DNA from: Aromatoleum aromaticum EbN1
GTDB lineage: Bacteria > Pseudomonadota > Gammaproteobacteria > Burkholderiales > Rhodocyclaceae
DNA: 64,000 nucleotides
Reading direction: 5' to 3'
Assembly: GCF_000025965.1 (NCBI RefSeq)
Contig: NC_006513.1
Location: forward strand, 1,302,001 to 1,366,000
A program made the position numbers and the translations under genes. The notes beneath the pieces were generated by a model. That model saw nothing but the letters and a program-made list of their open reading frames with translations, did no database searches and was not told the DNA's origin. Positions 8,926 to 26,402 of this stretch are shown in pieces; positions within the stretch are counted from its first letter, which is position 1, and each line of letters opens with the position of its first letter.

Positions 8926-9822
8926 ATGTGCGTGCAAGGAAGACACATCGCAGAGCCGGAGTGCGCGCCTGCCGTCGGGCAACCCGAGAGGGCCGTCACG
9001 TTTGCCAGCCCCGCGTCGTTAGTCGGTGGAAAAGGCCCTGACCTCTGGCTGAAGACGCTGGGGGATCGGAAGCTCGCCGATTGGCTTGCCGCTTATACGC
9101 CGACTCACGTTTATCTCGGCAGCGAATTCTGCGAACACCTGATTCCGACCCCTGTCGCCCTGCGCAAAGGGGTGGCGATTGCACGCGACCTCGGGTGCAT
9201 GGTTTCACTGCTTGCGCCGATTGCGGCCCCGAAGGATCTTCGGACCCTTGGCAATCTCCTGCCGTCGCTTCCCGATGAGTCGGAAGTGATTGTGAGCGAC
9301 TGGGGGACCGCTTACTTCGTCAGGGAACGTTTTCCCGGCCTGCGCCTGATTGCCGGCCGGGTCCTTTGTCGCATGCAGAGGGATCCTCGGATTCCCGCAG
9401 CGCATTCCGCCCTGGCAGCTTCCTTCGATCCCAGGCCCTTGGGGGCGATGCTTGCGCGCCTCGGCTTCGTGCGCATGGAGCTCGATGTGCCGCTCACCGA
9501 CCCGCACGCTGCGTTTTCGTCGCTGCCGCTGCCGGCCAGTGTCCATGTGCCTTTCAGCTGTGTGGCGAAAGGGCGGATGTGCCGAATCGGCTCGACTGCG
9601 ATGAGAGGGGCGGAACGATTTGCCGTGGGGAGCCGGTGCCGGAAGGAATGTCTGCGGGTGAGCGCGAAGCTTGAGCGGCCGGGCGCAGGCGACCAGCGCG
9701 AGGTCTATCAGCTGGGCAATTCGATCATCAGCAGGATATCGGACGCGATGCTTGCGGCAGTCATGAATGCGGTCGAGTCCGGAGCCGTTTCGCGACTCGT
9801 CATTCCGGGGGATGCACCATGA
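8926..9822 (+). CDS. U32-family Fe-S protein resembling UbiV
   Basis: 298-residue member of the peptidase U32 superfamily. Despite the name, characterised relatives (UbiU/UbiV, RlhA, TrhP) support oxygen-independent hydroxylations rather than proteolysis. Similarity to UbiV is visible by eye: THVYLGSEFC (C69) corresponds to the UbiV segment with its first cluster Cys, and CVAKGRMC plus SRCRKEC (C212, C219, C238, C242) to the later cluster cysteines; the VYQLGNSI segment near the end also matches. A [4Fe-4S] cluster is therefore likely. A strong GGAGGAG site fixes the start. It overlaps the next U32 gene by ATGA, as expected for partners of a heterodimer. It is probably not housekeeping UbiV, because no ubiT is nearby and it shares operators with qhp. 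Substrate unknown. Confidence 0.82.
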   Translation: MCVQGRHIAEPECAPAVGQPERAVTFASPASLVGGKGPDLWLKTLGDRKLADWLAAYTPTHVYLGSEFCEHLIPTPVALRKGVAIARDLGCMVSLLAPIAAPKDLRTLGNLLPSLPDESEVIVSDWGTAYFVRERFPGLRLIAGRVLCRMQRDPRIPAAHSALAASFDPRPLGAMLARLGFVRMELDVPLTDPHAAFSSLPLPASVHVPFSCVAKGRMCRIGSTAMRGAERFAVGSRCRKECLRVSAKLERPGAGDQREVYQLGNSIISRISDAMLAAVMNAVESGAVSRLVIPGDAP

Positions 9823-10832
9823 GAATCGTGGCGCCGATATCGAGAGTCGAAGAGGTGGCGCTCCTCGCGCGCGAAGGGGCGCACGAGCTCTACTGCGGAT
9901 TCGTGCCGGAGGAGTGGGTGGGACAATTCCAGGTGCCGGATGCGAACCGTCGCCCCTCTGGAAATCTCCGCACTCCGGCCGAACTCGCTGCGGCGATAGG
10001 CTTGGCCCATGAGAATGGCTGCTCCCTTTCCCTCGTGCTCAACGCCCAGGTTTATACGGACGACCAGTTGGACGCAGCCATCGAGATCGCCTGGCTCTTT
10101 GTCGGGCTCGGAGGCGACGCCCTGATCATATCGGACCTCGGATTGATCGGCGTGCTCTCGCAATATCTGCCGCTGGGGAAGATTCACGTCAGTTCGGTCG
10201 CGACCTGCCGCAACGGCAGCGCGGCACAGCTCTGCAGGGAGCTTGGCGCCTCCCGACTGATCCTGCCGCGCGATGTCACGATCAGCGAGGCCTGCGAGAT
10301 CGCCGCAGAGGTGCCCGATCTGGAGATCGAGGCATTCATCCTCAATGACGCCTGCGTGTTCGAGGAGGGGGCATGCAGCACCGTTCATCTTCCCCAAACC
10401 TTGGGCGGCCCGATTTGTCTCGATCGCTACGTGAGCGAATACCGGCCGCGGGGCATACGGGAGCTGTCGGCACCGCTGCTCGAGAGCCTTCAGGAGAATG
10501 ATCGCGAATACCGGCAGTGGCTTTGGTATCGGTTCTCGTGCGGATTCAGGACGAACGAGCAGGGCATGCCATTCGGTCCGTGCGGCCTATGTGCGCTGTC
10601 AGGCTTCCTCAAGGGCGGGATTGCGGCCGTGAAGATTGCCGGCAGGGAAGCGCCGACCGCCCGAAAGATCGCCAGCGTCCGGATGGTGAAGGCCGTCCTG
10701 GACCGTGTCGAGGCTGGAGAGGACGGGGAGAAATTGATGGGCTTTGCACAGGAACTGCGCCCGTCGGTGGAGCACTGCAGAAAAGGGTACATGTGCTATT
10801 ACCCCGAGGTGCTCCGAGAGCGGGGTTCCTGA
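9819..10832 (+). CDS. U32-family Fe-S protein resembling UbiU
   Basis: 337-residue U32 protein, translationally coupled to the UbiV-like gene. The core has the TIM-barrel-like start ([19 protein letters not shown]), then [10 protein letters not shown] and [10 protein letters not shown], and the cluster signature C179-VFEEGA-C186, then C200 and C255/C258 (GPCGLC); UbiU has CIMSEGRC with two more cysteines in the same order. The later [12 protein letters not shown] matches the conserved UbiU segment around IEGRQRSP. The likely role is catalytic half of an O2-independent hydroxylase with the upstream protein. Being in an amine dehydrogenase regulon, a role in CTQ formation or in aromatic substrate modification is conceivable, but nothing in the sequence proves it. 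Confidence 0.83.
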   Translation: MRIVAPISRVEEVALLAREGAHELYCGFVPEEWVGQFQVPDANRRPSGNLRTPAELAAAIGLAHENGCSLSLVLNAQVYTDDQLDAAIEIAWLFVGLGGDALIISDLGLIGVLSQYLPLGKIHVSSVATCRNGSAAQLCRELGASRLILPRDVTISEACEIAAEVPDLEIEAFILNDACVFEEGACSTVHLPQTLGGPICLDRYVSEYRPRGIRELSAPLLESLQENDREYRQWLWYRFSCGFRTNEQGMPFGPCGLCALSGFLKGGIAAVKIAGREAPTARKIASVRMVKAVLDRVEAGEDGEKLMGFAQELRPSVEHCRKGYMCYYPEVLRERGS

Positions 10833-10885
10833 GCTGCCCACAAGAATCAGGTCGGCATCGCTTGCGGGATGACCGGTCGCTCAAC

Positions 10886-10900
10886 TGGACGATTCGTCCA
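10886..10900. repeat. Short palindrome upstream of aldB
   Basis: TGGACGA, one base, TCGTCCA forms a perfect 7-bp inverted repeat 28 nt before the aldehyde dehydrogenase start codon. It could be a small operator or a hairpin that tunes aldB translation within the U32-aldB transcript. It may equally be chance. Confidence 0.35.
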
Positions 10901-10927
10901 ATCACCGCTGCAACAGGAGACAAAGCA

Positions 10928-12448
<1,521 letters not shown>

Positions 12449-12570
12449 TCACAGAAGCCGAGGTCGGACTCGGTTGCTTCCGGCGTAACGCCGACCGGGT
12501 GCGCGGTCCCGGGTCCGGCGTCGCTCCGGTATCTTCTCTCGCTCTCATCCGCTCACCGCGGAAGAGTTTC

Positions 12571-12597
12571 ACGGACGGCCTTGGCCGTCCGTTTTTT
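12571..12597 (+). terminator. Intrinsic terminator after aldB
   Basis: Perfect 10-bp inverted repeat ACGGACGGCC / GGCCGTCCGT around a TT, running into a row of six T. It closes the plus-strand U32-aldB transcript 122 nt after the aldB stop. The facing glmS gene ends at 12666. Confidence 0.92.
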
Positions 12598-12665
12598 CAC
12601 CGCGTGGCTGCTGCCGGTGCGGCCAAGGTAGGTCACTCAAGGTCCGGGAAGATGTCCTCCCGGGG

Positions 12666-14492
12666 TCACTCCACCGTCACCGACTTCGCCAGGTTCCTCG
12701 GTTTATCGACGTCCGTGCCCTTGACGAGCGCCGCGTGGTACGACAGCAGCTGCAGCGACACGACGTGCAGCACCGGCGACAGCATACCGTAGTGCTCGGG
12801 CATCGGCAGGATGTGCACGCCCTCGGATTCGGCTATCTCGCTGCCGGCGTCGGCGAAGACGTAGAGTTCGCCGCCGCGCGCGCGGACTTCCTGCAGGTTC
12901 GACTTGAGCTTTTCGAGCAGCTCGTCGGCCGGAGCGATCGCGATCACCGGCATGTCGCGGTCGACTAGCGCGAGCGGTCCGTGCTTGAGCTCGCCGGCGG
13001 CGTAGGCTTCGGCATGGATGTACGAGATTTCCTTGAGCTTCAGCGCGCCTTCCATCGCGATCGGCCAGTGGCGGCCGCGGCCGAGGAACAGCGCGTGGTG
13101 CTTCGCGGCGAAGCGTTGCGCCCAGGCTTCGATCTGCGGCTCGAGTTCGAGCACTTTCTGCACCGCGACCGGCAGGTGGCGCAGCGCAATGAGGTAGCGC
13201 CCCTCCTCGGCTTCGGGCAGGCGGCCGGCGAGCTTCGCGAGCGCAAGCGTCAACAGCGCGAGCGCGGCGAGCTGCGTCGTGAAGGCTTTCGTCGACGCGA
13301 CGCCGATCTCGGGGCCGGCACGTGTGATGAAGCGCAACGCCGCTTCGCGCACGATCGCGGATTCGGGTACGTTGCAGATCGCGAGCGTGCGCGTCATGCC
13401 GAGACTCTTCGCGTGCTTCAGCGCGGCGAGCGTGTCGGCCGTTTCGCCCGACTGCGAGATCACGACGACGAGCGTGTCGGGGTCGGGGACCGAATCGCGG
13501 TAACGGTATTCGCTCGCGATCTCGACCGTGCACGGCACTTTCGCGACCGATTCCAGCCAATAGCGCGCGACGAGGCCGGCGTGGTAGCTCGTGCCGCACG
13601 CGAGCACCAGCACGCGGCGCACGCCGCCGAACACGTCCGCGGCCTGACTGCCGAACAACTGCGGGCTGATCGAGCCGCCACCGGCGATGAGCTCGAGCGT
13701 GCTCGCGAGCGCCTGCGGCTGTTCGAAAATTTCCTTCTGCATGTAGTGGCGGTACTGGCCGAGCTCGACCGCGTCGGCCGACAGGCTCGACACATGCACA
13801 TCGCGCTCGACCGGCGTACCGTCGGGCCGGACGATGCGGTAGGCATCGACGCGCAGCTCGGCGAGGTCGCCGTCTTCGAGGTAAATCACGTTGCGCGTGA
13901 CCTGCAGCAGCGCCGCAGTGTCGGAGGCGGCATACATGCCGTCCTCGCCGACGCCCAGCAGCAACGGCGAGCCGCGTCGCGCGACGATCACGCGCTCGGG
14001 CTCGGCTTCGGCGATCACGCCGATCGCGTAGGCGCCGACCAGCTCGTTCGTCGCCAGACGCACCGCTTCGAAGAGGTCCGCGCCCGATTCGAGCTTGGCG
14101 TGGACCAGATGCGCGATCGCTTCGGTGTCGGTCTCGGACTCGAAACGGTAGCCGCGCATCTCGAGCGCCTCCTTGATCGCCTCGAAGTTCTCGATGATGC
14201 CGTTATGCACGACCGCGAGCCCGCCGGAGATATGCGGATGCGCGTTGCGCTCCGACGGCCCGCCGTGCGTCGCCCAGCGCGTATGCGCGATGCCGAGGCT
14301 GGCGCGCAGCTCCTTCGCTTCGGCGAGCGCCGCGAGCTCGGCGACGCGCCCGGTCGAGCGCAGCCGCTTCAATCCGCCGGCGAGCACCGCCAGGCCGGCC
14401 GAGTCGTAGCCGCGGTACTCGAGCTTGCGCAGGCCTTCGAGGAGGACCGGGACGACGTTGCCGGTCGCGATCGCAGTGACGATGCCGCACAT
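12666..14492 (-). CDS. glmS: Glutamine-fructose-6-phosphate aminotransferase (isomerizing)
   Basis: Makes glucosamine-6-phosphate for cell wall and LPS synthesis. The start MCGIVTA puts the nucleophilic Cys at position 2, as required after Met removal. N-terminal glutamine amidotransferase domain (about 1-220), then two SIS sugar-isomerase domains ([25 protein letters not shown]), ending in the family signature KSVTVE. 608 residues, the usual length. It begins 2 nt after the glmU stop, so the two are one operon. A longer open frame running upstream through glmU in another phase is not the real N-terminus. Confidence 0.97.
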   Translation of the reverse strand: MCGIVTAIATGNVVPVLLEGLRKLEYRGYDSAGLAVLAGGLKRLRSTGRVAELAALAEAKELRASLGIAHTRWATHGGPSERNAHPHISGGLAVVHNGIIENFEAIKEALEMRGYRFESETDTEAIAHLVHAKLESGADLFEAVRLATNELVGAYAIGVIAEAEPERVIVARRGSPLLLGVGEDGMYAASDTAALLQVTRNVIYLEDGDLAELRVDAYRIVRPDGTPVERDVHVSSLSADAVELGQYRHYMQKEIFEQPQALASTLELIAGGGSISPQLFGSQAADVFGGVRRVLVLACGTSYHAGLVARYWLESVAKVPCTVEIASEYRYRDSVPDPDTLVVVISQSGETADTLAALKHAKSLGMTRTLAICNVPESAIVREAALRFITRAGPEIGVASTKAFTTQLAALALLTLALAKLAGRLPEAEEGRYLIALRHLPVAVQKVLELEPQIEAWAQRFAAKHHALFLGRGRHWPIAMEGALKLKEISYIHAEAYAAGELKHGPLALVDRDMPVIAIAPADELLEKLKSNLQEVRARGGELYVFADAGSEIAESEGVHILPMPEHYGMLSPVLHVVSLQLLSYHAALVKGTDVDKPRNLAKSVTVE

Positions 14493-14494
14493 GA

Positions 14495-15862
14495 TTATTC
14501 TCCCGCCTTTTTCTTGACTGGCCGCTTCCAGCCCGGAATGCTGATCTGTCTTGCGCGCGACACCGTGAGCTGGTCTTCGGGGGCGTCTTTCGTCAGGGTC
14601 GTGCCGGCCCCCAGTGTCGCGCCGCGCCCGACCCGGACTGGTGCGACGAGCTGGGTGTCGGAGCCGATGAAGACGTCGTCGCCGATCGTCGTGCGGTACT
14701 TGTTCGCGCCATCGTAGTTGCAGGTGATCGTGCCCGCACCGACATTCACGCGCCGGCCGATGTCGGCGTCGCCGATGTAGGCGAGATGGTTCGCCTTCGA
14801 GTCGTCGGCGATCGCGCTGTTCTTCACTTCGACGAAGTTGCCCAGATGCACGCCGTCGCCGAGCGTCGTGCCCGGGCGCGTGCGGGCATACGGCCCGATG
14901 ACGCAGTCGCGGCCCGTCGTCGTGTCCTCGACATGCGAGAACGGCGCGAGACGCGTGCCGGCACCGATGCGGGCGTTGCGGATCACGCAGTTCGCGCCGA
15001 TACGCACGTCGTCGGCGATCTCGACGCGGCCTTCGAACACGCAGTTGACGTCGATCTCGACGTCTCGGCCGCACAGGAGCTCGCCGCGCACGTCGATGCG
15101 CGACGGGTCGAACAGCGTGACGCCGTCTTCCATCAGCCGCGTCGCGATGTTGCGCTGGTGGAGGCGTTCGAGTTCGGCGAGCTGCGCCTTGCTGTTGACG
15201 CCGAGCGTCTCCCATATCGCGTCGGGCTGCACCGTCGTGACTTCGACGCCTTCGGCGACCGCCATGCCGATGATGTCGGTGAGGTAGTACTCGCGCTGCG
15301 CGTTGTCGTTGCCAAGGCGCGCGAGCCAGTCGCGCAGACGCGCGACCGGGGCGACGAGGATGCCGGTGTTGACTTCGCGCACGCGGCGCTCGTCGGCGCT
15401 CGCGTCCTTTTCCTCGACGATGCGCACGACGCGGCCGGCGCCATCGCGCAGGATGCGGCCGTAGCCGGACGGATCCGCGAGCTCGACCGTCAACAGCGCA
15501 AGGCGCTCGCCGCCCGCAGCGGCTTCGAGCCGGCGCAGCGTCGGCACGCCGATCAGCGGCACGTCGCCATACAGCACCAGCGCCATGTCGCCGTCGGTCA
15601 GATGCGGCAACGCCTGCAGCACTGCGTGGCCGGTGCCGAGCTGCGGCTGCTGCAATGCCCACTGCACGGCAGCATGCTGCAGCCGCGCCCGCACCGCTTC
15701 GCCGCCGTGCCCATGGACGACACAGATGCGTCGCGCCTCCAGCGCCTGCGCTGCCGCAATCACGTGCTCCAGCATCGGCCGGCCGGCAATCGGCTGCAGC
15801 ACCTTGGGCAATGCCGATCGCATCCGTTTGCCCTGCCCTGCGGCGAGAATCACGACTTCCAT
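14495..15862 (-). CDS. glmU: Bifunctional N-acetylglucosamine-1-phosphate uridyltransferase / glucosamine-1-phosphate acetyltransferase
   Basis: 455 residues. The N-terminal pyrophosphorylase domain begins [12 protein letters not shown] with the nucleotide-binding GxGxRM-like loop and YGDVPLI; the C-terminal half is a left-handed beta-helix acetyltransferase with hexapeptide repeats ([29 protein letters not shown]). It produces UDP-GlcNAc. I take the ATG at 15862, preceded by CCGGAG; an upstream in-frame ATG is possible but adds a non-conserved tail. It forms an operon with glmS and is divergent from the MaoC-Pta gene. Confidence 0.96.
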   Translation of the reverse strand: MEVVILAAGQGKRMRSALPKVLQPIAGRPMLEHVIAAAQALEARRICVVHGHGGEAVRARLQHAAVQWALQQPQLGTGHAVLQALPHLTDGDMALVLYGDVPLIGVPTLRRLEAAAGGERLALLTVELADPSGYGRILRDGAGRVVRIVEEKDASADERRVREVNTGILVAPVARLRDWLARLGNDNAQREYYLTDIIGMAVAEGVEVTTVQPDAIWETLGVNSKAQLAELERLHQRNIATRLMEDGVTLFDPSRIDVRGELLCGRDVEIDVNCVFEGRVEIADDVRIGANCVIRNARIGAGTRLAPFSHVEDTTTGRDCVIGPYARTRPGTTLGDGVHLGNFVEVKNSAIADDSKANHLAYIGDADIGRRVNVGAGTITCNYDGANKYRTTIGDDVFIGSDTQLVAPVRVGRGATLGAGTTLTKDAPEDQLTVSRARQISIPGWKRPVKKKAGE

Positions 15863-16057
15863 GAACACTCCGGTAACCATCGAAAACCGCGCGGATTCTA
15901 TCATGCGGCCCCCATCCGGCCCGGTTACCATCTGCATCGTCGAAGCCGACTGCGGCATTTTTGCGCACCGCACAAAAAATAATCGCGAATGCCGCATGCC
16001 GCCTGAACGCGCCCGTTAGAATTCCGCTTTTGCACCGCCCGAAAGGCAGGACCGATC

Positions 16058-17470
16058 ATGATGCAAATCGCCACCCAGTTCATCCAGAACCGCGTCTTCG
16101 ACGAAATCCAGGTAGGCGATCGCGCGGAGCTGGTGCGCACGTTGCGCCCGGATGACATCCATCTGTTCGCGATCATGTCGGGCGACGTCAATCCGACCCA
16201 CGTCGATACCGAATACGCGCGCTCCAGCCAGTTCCGCGAAGTCGTCGGCCACAGCATGTGGGGCAGCACGCTGATCTCGACCGTGCTCGGCACCGAGTTC
16301 CCCGGACCGGGCACCGTCTATGTTTCGCAAGGGCTGAATTTCTGGCGCCCGATCACGATCGGCGACACCTTGACGATCACCGTGACATGTCGCGAGAAAT
16401 TCGAGCATAACCACCACATCGTCTTCGACTGCCTCGCGCTGAACCAGGAAGGGCTGAAAGTCATCGATGGCATCGCCGAAGTCCAGGCGCCGACCGAAAA
16501 AGTCAAGCGCCCGCGGATCACGCTGCCGGAAGTGACGATTTCCGACCGCGAACTGCGCTACGGACACCTGTTGTCGATCACCGCCGGCATGGCGCCGATC
16601 CCGATCGCAGTGGCCCATCCGTGCGACCCGGAATCGCTGCGCGGACCGCTGCAAGCGGCCGCCGCAGGGCTCGTGGTGCCTGTGCTGGTGGGCCCCGAGG
16701 CAAAGATCCACGCCGTCGCGGAACAGGAAGGGCTGGACCTGAAAGGCTTTCGCATCGTCAATGTCCCGCACAGCCACGCCGCCGCCGAAACGGCCGTCGC
16801 CCTCGCGCGCGACGGCGTCGTAGAGGCACTGATGAAAGGCTCGCTGCATACCGACGAGCTGATGAGCGCAGTCCTGTCGAAAGTCGGCGGCCTGCGCACC
16901 GCGCGCCGCGTCAGCCACGTCTTCATGGCCGACGTGCCGACCTACCCGCGCCCGCTCCTGATCACCGATGCGGCAATCAACATCGAGCCGACTCTCGAAG
17001 ACAAGGCCGATATCATCCAGAACGCAATCGACCTCGCGCAGGTGCTCGGGCTCGTGGAGCCGAAAGTCGCGATCCTCTCGGCGGTCGAGACCGTGACCTC
17101 GAAACTGCGCTCGACGATCGACGCCGCGGCGCTGTGCAAGATGGCCGACCGTGGCCAGATCCGCGGCGGCCTGCTCGACGGGCCGCTCGCGTTCGACAAC
17201 GCGATATCGCTCATCGCCGCCAAGACCAAGGGCATCAACTCGCTGGTCGCCGGCAGCGCCGACATCCTCGTCGTGCCCGACCTCGAATCCGGCAACATGG
17301 TCGCGAAGCAGCTCGAATACCTCGCGGACGCGCTGATGGCCGGCGTGGTGCTCGGCGCGCGCGTACCGATCGTGCTGACGAGCCGCGCCGACACCGCCAA
17401 GACGCGCACCGCGTCGTGCGCGATCGTGCAACTGATGGCGCACAAGAAGCGCGAGGCGAGGCTCGTATGA
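16058..17470 (+). CDS. MaoC-like hydratase fused to phosphate acetyl/butyryltransferase
   Basis: 470-residue fusion. Residues about 1-165 are a hot-dog fold MaoC/R-hydratase domain (FAIMSGDVNPTHVD, GHSMWG carry the catalytic Asp/His pair). Residues about 175-470 are a PTA/PTB domain (GSLHTDELMSAV, TDAAINIEP, GLLDGPLAFDNA, GSADILVVPDLE). The second half converts acyl-CoA and phosphate to acyl phosphate; the first may hydrate enoyl-CoAs or act as an acyl-CoA binding module. Its stop overlaps the ackA start (ATGA), so acyl phosphate is passed to the kinase. Annotated in other genomes as bifunctional enoyl-CoA hydratase/phosphate acetyltransferase. Confidence 0.92.
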   Translation: MMQIATQFIQNRVFDEIQVGDRAELVRTLRPDDIHLFAIMSGDVNPTHVDTEYARSSQFREVVGHSMWGSTLISTVLGTEFPGPGTVYVSQGLNFWRPITIGDTLTITVTCREKFEHNHHIVFDCLALNQEGLKVIDGIAEVQAPTEKVKRPRITLPEVTISDRELRYGHLLSITAGMAPIPIAVAHPCDPESLRGPLQAAAAGLVVPVLVGPEAKIHAVAEQEGLDLKGFRIVNVPHSHAAAETAVALARDGVVEALMKGSLHTDELMSAVLSKVGGLRTARRVSHVFMADVPTYPRPLLITDAAINIEPTLEDKADIIQNAIDLAQVLGLVEPKVAILSAVETVTSKLRSTIDAAALCKMADRGQIRGGLLDGPLAFDNAISLIAAKTKGINSLVAGSADILVVPDLESGNMVAKQLEYLADALMAGVVLGARVPIVLTSRADTAKTRTASCAIVQLMAHKKREARLV

Positions 17471-18651
17471 AAGCGATCCTGATCATCAACGCGGGCTCGA
17501 GCAGCGTCAAGTTCGCGCTGTACGCGACCCAACCCGAACTGGCCGCGAAACCGGCGCTGTGGGGGCAGATCGAGGGGATCGGCGCAACGCCGATGCTGTC
17601 CGCACAGGACGCCGCCGGCCTTCGCTACCGCGAGCCGGTGCATACTGCGGGCGGGCAGGCCGAGCAACATCGCGACGCCCTCAATCACCTGTTTGCCTGG
17701 CTCGCCGCGAACAACCCGGCGCTCGACATCGTCGCAGCCGGGCATCGCATCGTGCATGGCGGCGAACTCCACAGCGCGCCGGTGCGGCTGGACGAGCTCG
17801 TGCTGCGCGAGCTCGACGGCTTCGTGCCGCTCGCGCCGCTGCACCAGCCGCACAACCTGCGCGCGGTGCGCGCCGTGGCCGTGATGCTGCCCGGCATCCC
17901 GCAGGTCGGCTGCTTCGACACCGCCTTCCATCGCTCGCAGCCGCCGCTCGCGCAGGCGTTCGCGCTGCCGCGCGCGATCACCGCCCGCGGCGTCAAGCGC
18001 TACGGTTTCCACGGCCTGTCGTACGACTATGTCGCCCGGCAGCTGCCCGAAGTCCTCGGCGCGCGGGCGAGCGGCGCAGTGCTGATCGCACATCTGGGCA
18101 ACGGCGCGTCGATGTGCGCGCTGCGCGACGGCAAGAGCGTCGCCTCGACGATGGGCTTCACCACCGTCGACGGCCTGATGATGGGCACGCGCACCGGCAG
18201 CCTCGACCCCGGCGTGCTGCTGTACCTGATGGAACAGCAGGACATGGACGCGAAGGCGCTGACGAACCTGCTGTACAAGGAATCCGGGCTGCTCGGCGTG
18301 TCCGGCATCAGCCAGGACATGCGCACGCTGCTGGCGTCCCCGGCGCGCGAAGCGAAAGAAGCGGTCGACCTGTTCTGCTACCGCATCGCGCGCGAGATCG
18401 GCTCGCTCGCAGCGGCGGCAGGCGGGCTCGACGCGCTGGTATTCACCGGCGGCATCGGCGAACACGCCGCGCCGGTGCGCGCGCAGGTCGCCGAACTGTC
18501 GGCCTGGCTCGGCGTGAAAATCGACGCGCAGGCGAACGCCGCCCACGCCACCCGCATCGACGCCGCGGACAGCCGCGTCGCAGTCGCGGTGGTGCCGACG
18601 AACGAGGAACGGATGATCGCGCGCTACACCGCCGAGGTGCTGAAGCTGTAA
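17467..18651 (+). CDS. ackA: Acetate (short-chain fatty acid) kinase
   Basis: 394 residues with the ASKHA-fold signatures of acetate kinase: INAGSSSVKF at the N-terminus, FDTAFHRS, KRYGFHG, HLGNGAS, TMGFTTVDGLMMGTR and FTGGIGEHA. It transfers phosphate between acyl phosphate and ADP. Coupled by ATGA to the MaoC-Pta fusion; followed by a hairpin terminator. Substrate chain length is not certain because the partner is not a classic Pta. Confidence 0.95.
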   Translation: MKAILIINAGSSSVKFALYATQPELAAKPALWGQIEGIGATPMLSAQDAAGLRYREPVHTAGGQAEQHRDALNHLFAWLAANNPALDIVAAGHRIVHGGELHSAPVRLDELVLRELDGFVPLAPLHQPHNLRAVRAVAVMLPGIPQVGCFDTAFHRSQPPLAQAFALPRAITARGVKRYGFHGLSYDYVARQLPEVLGARASGAVLIAHLGNGASMCALRDGKSVASTMGFTTVDGLMMGTRTGSLDPGVLLYLMEQQDMDAKALTNLLYKESGLLGVSGISQDMRTLLASPAREAKEAVDLFCYRIAREIGSLAAAAGGLDALVFTGGIGEHAAPVRAQVAELSAWLGVKIDAQANAAHATRIDAADSRVAVAVVPTNEERMIARYTAEVLKL

Positions 18652-18691
18652 GCGGCGCCGGCCGCCAGCGGCCTCCAGCCACCCAAACGAC

Positions 18692-18717
18692 AGGGGCGAC
18701 CCGCACATCGCCCCTTT
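18692..18717 (+). terminator. Probable terminator after ackA
   Basis: AGGGGCGA, eight bases of loop, TCGCCCCT, then TT: an 8-bp perfect stem with a short T run, 41 nt after the ackA stop. Confidence 0.65.
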
Positions 18718-18722
18718 CATCA

Positions 18723-18815
18723 CCGCCCGCGGGCGGTCCGCGTCGTTCAGCGTGGAAGGACGCTCTGACCCATGAGGAACTGGTCGACTTCGCGGGCGCA
18801 TTGACGGCCTTCGCG
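18723..18815. repeat. Downstream copy of a 93-bp tandem duplication of the gltD 3' end
   Basis: Matches 18851-18943 over 93 bp with a single mismatch (18730 against 18858), offset 128 bp. The copy contains the last 22 gltD codons and the gltD stop codon, so here it is an untranslated vestige. A 35-bp insert between the copies holds a GC-rich hairpin. Confidence 0.95.
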
Positions 18816-18874
18816 CCCTGCGGGCCGGTCGGCCCGCATTCGTCCACTCCCCGCCCGTGGGCGGTCCGCGTCGT

Positions 18875-20338
<1,464 letters not shown>

Positions 20339-20341
20339 TTT

Positions 20342-25027
<4,686 letters not shown>

Positions 25028-25129
25028 CTCGTTGTTCCTCGACACGACACGTTTGCCGGACAAAACCGGCGTTCATCGGGCGACGGACGGCGCCGCATGC
25101 AAAAAACGCACCAAAACTGTGCAGACGTC

Positions 25130-25162
25130 AAAAAAAGCCGGGTGCACTCGCACACCGGCTTT
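25130..25162 (-). terminator. Intrinsic terminator of the pil-aro-dgt transcript
   Basis: On the minus strand AAAGCCGG ... CCGGCTTT with GTG/CAC pairing inside the loop, followed by a run of seven T. It lies 116 nt after the dgt stop and 103 nt before the gltB start, separating the two transcripts. Confidence 0.85.
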
Positions 25163-25277
25163 GTTCAGCCCGTGCGCACGCACACGGCCGCTACGTACCA
25201 TCCAGCGGGCTAAAGAATATACCTGCCTGAAACTCGTGATTCAAGAGTTTTTTGCGCTGCGGTAAGACTATGATGAT

Positions 25278-26402
25278 TCAATGAATTTCGCCTACGGCGA
25301 AGAGCCGGCGATGCTCCTTCATTGCATAGCGATCCGTCATGCCGGCGATGTAGTCGGCGATCGCGCGCGGCTGGTCGGCCCGGGCGCGGAGCTGGTACTG
25401 CGGCGGCAGCAGCCGGACGTCGCTCATGAATGCGTCGAACAGGTCGCGCACGATGCGCCGCGCCTTGTCGGTCATCCGCAGCACCTGGTAGTGCAGATAG
25501 AGCTGGTCGCGGAGAAAAGCCTTCAGCTCCCGAAGCTGCGGCAACAGCGCGTCGGAGTACGCGACGAGGGGCGGCGCCCGGTACACGTCGGCGAGAGTGA
25601 CGATGCCGGCGGCAGCGATGTTCGAGCGGGTCTTGTCGATCAGGTCGAGCGCCATCGCGTTGATCATGCGGCGGATCGTCTCGTGGACCAGCTTGCGCCC
25701 GGCGAGCCCCGGCCACTGCGCTTCGACTTCCCGCCGGCGGGTCGCGAAGATCGCGACCGCGTCGAGGTCGGCGAGCGAGATCAGGCCCGAACGCAGGCCG
25801 TCATCGACGTCGTGGTTGTTGTACGCGATTTCGTCGGCGAGGTTCGCGAGCTGCGCTTCGAGCGAAGGCTGGGTGCCTTCGAGGAAGCGCCGCCCGAGCT
25901 CGCCGAGCTGCGCGGCATTGGCCCGTGAACAGTGCTTGAGGATGCCTTCGCGCGTTTCGTGGGTGAGGTTGAGCCCGTCGAATGCCGCATAGTGCTCCTC
26001 GAGCACGTCGACGGTGCGCAGCGACTGGAGATTGTGCTCAAACCCGCCGTATGCCTTCATGCACGCGTTGAGCGCGTCCTGTCCGGCGTGACCGAAAGGG
26101 GTGTGCCCGAGATCGTGCGCGAGAGCGATGGCTTCGGCGAGATCCTCGTTGAGCGCCAGCACGCGGGCGATCGTGCGCGTGATCTGCGCGACTTCGATGC
26201 TGTGCGTGAGCCGCGTGCGAAAGAGGTCGCCTTCGTGATTGACGAACACCTGCGTCTTGTATTCCAGCCGGCGAAAAGCCGTGCAGTGAACGATGCGGTC
26301 GCGGTCGCGCTGGAACTCGCTGCGTATGCCCGGCGACGGCTCGGCGTGGACGCGTCCGCGCGAATTGCTTTCGCTGACCGCATAGGACGCGAGTGCGATC
26401 AC
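25278..26402 (-). CDS. dgt: Deoxyguanosinetriphosphate triphosphohydrolase-like protein
   Basis: HD-domain dNTPase of 374 residues. [14 protein letters not shown], the HD pair in [14 protein letters not shown] and the later [13 protein letters not shown] are the metal-binding family motifs. Start taken as GTG at 26402, which overlaps the aroB stop (GTGA); the longer open frame upstream lies inside aroB in another phase. Hydrolyses dNTPs to nucleoside and triphosphate. Last gene of the pil-aro series, then a terminator. Confidence 0.9.

Noticed and set aside
8926-10832. Calling the U32 genes proteases or collagenases
   Set aside because: The superfamily name is historical; the cysteine patterns match Fe-S hydroxylase partners UbiV and UbiU, and no protease motif is seen.
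12666-15968. 1100-codon reading that joins glmS to upstream sequence
   Set aside because: The first half is a wrong-phase reading of glmU. GlmS must begin at MCGIV for its catalytic Cys.
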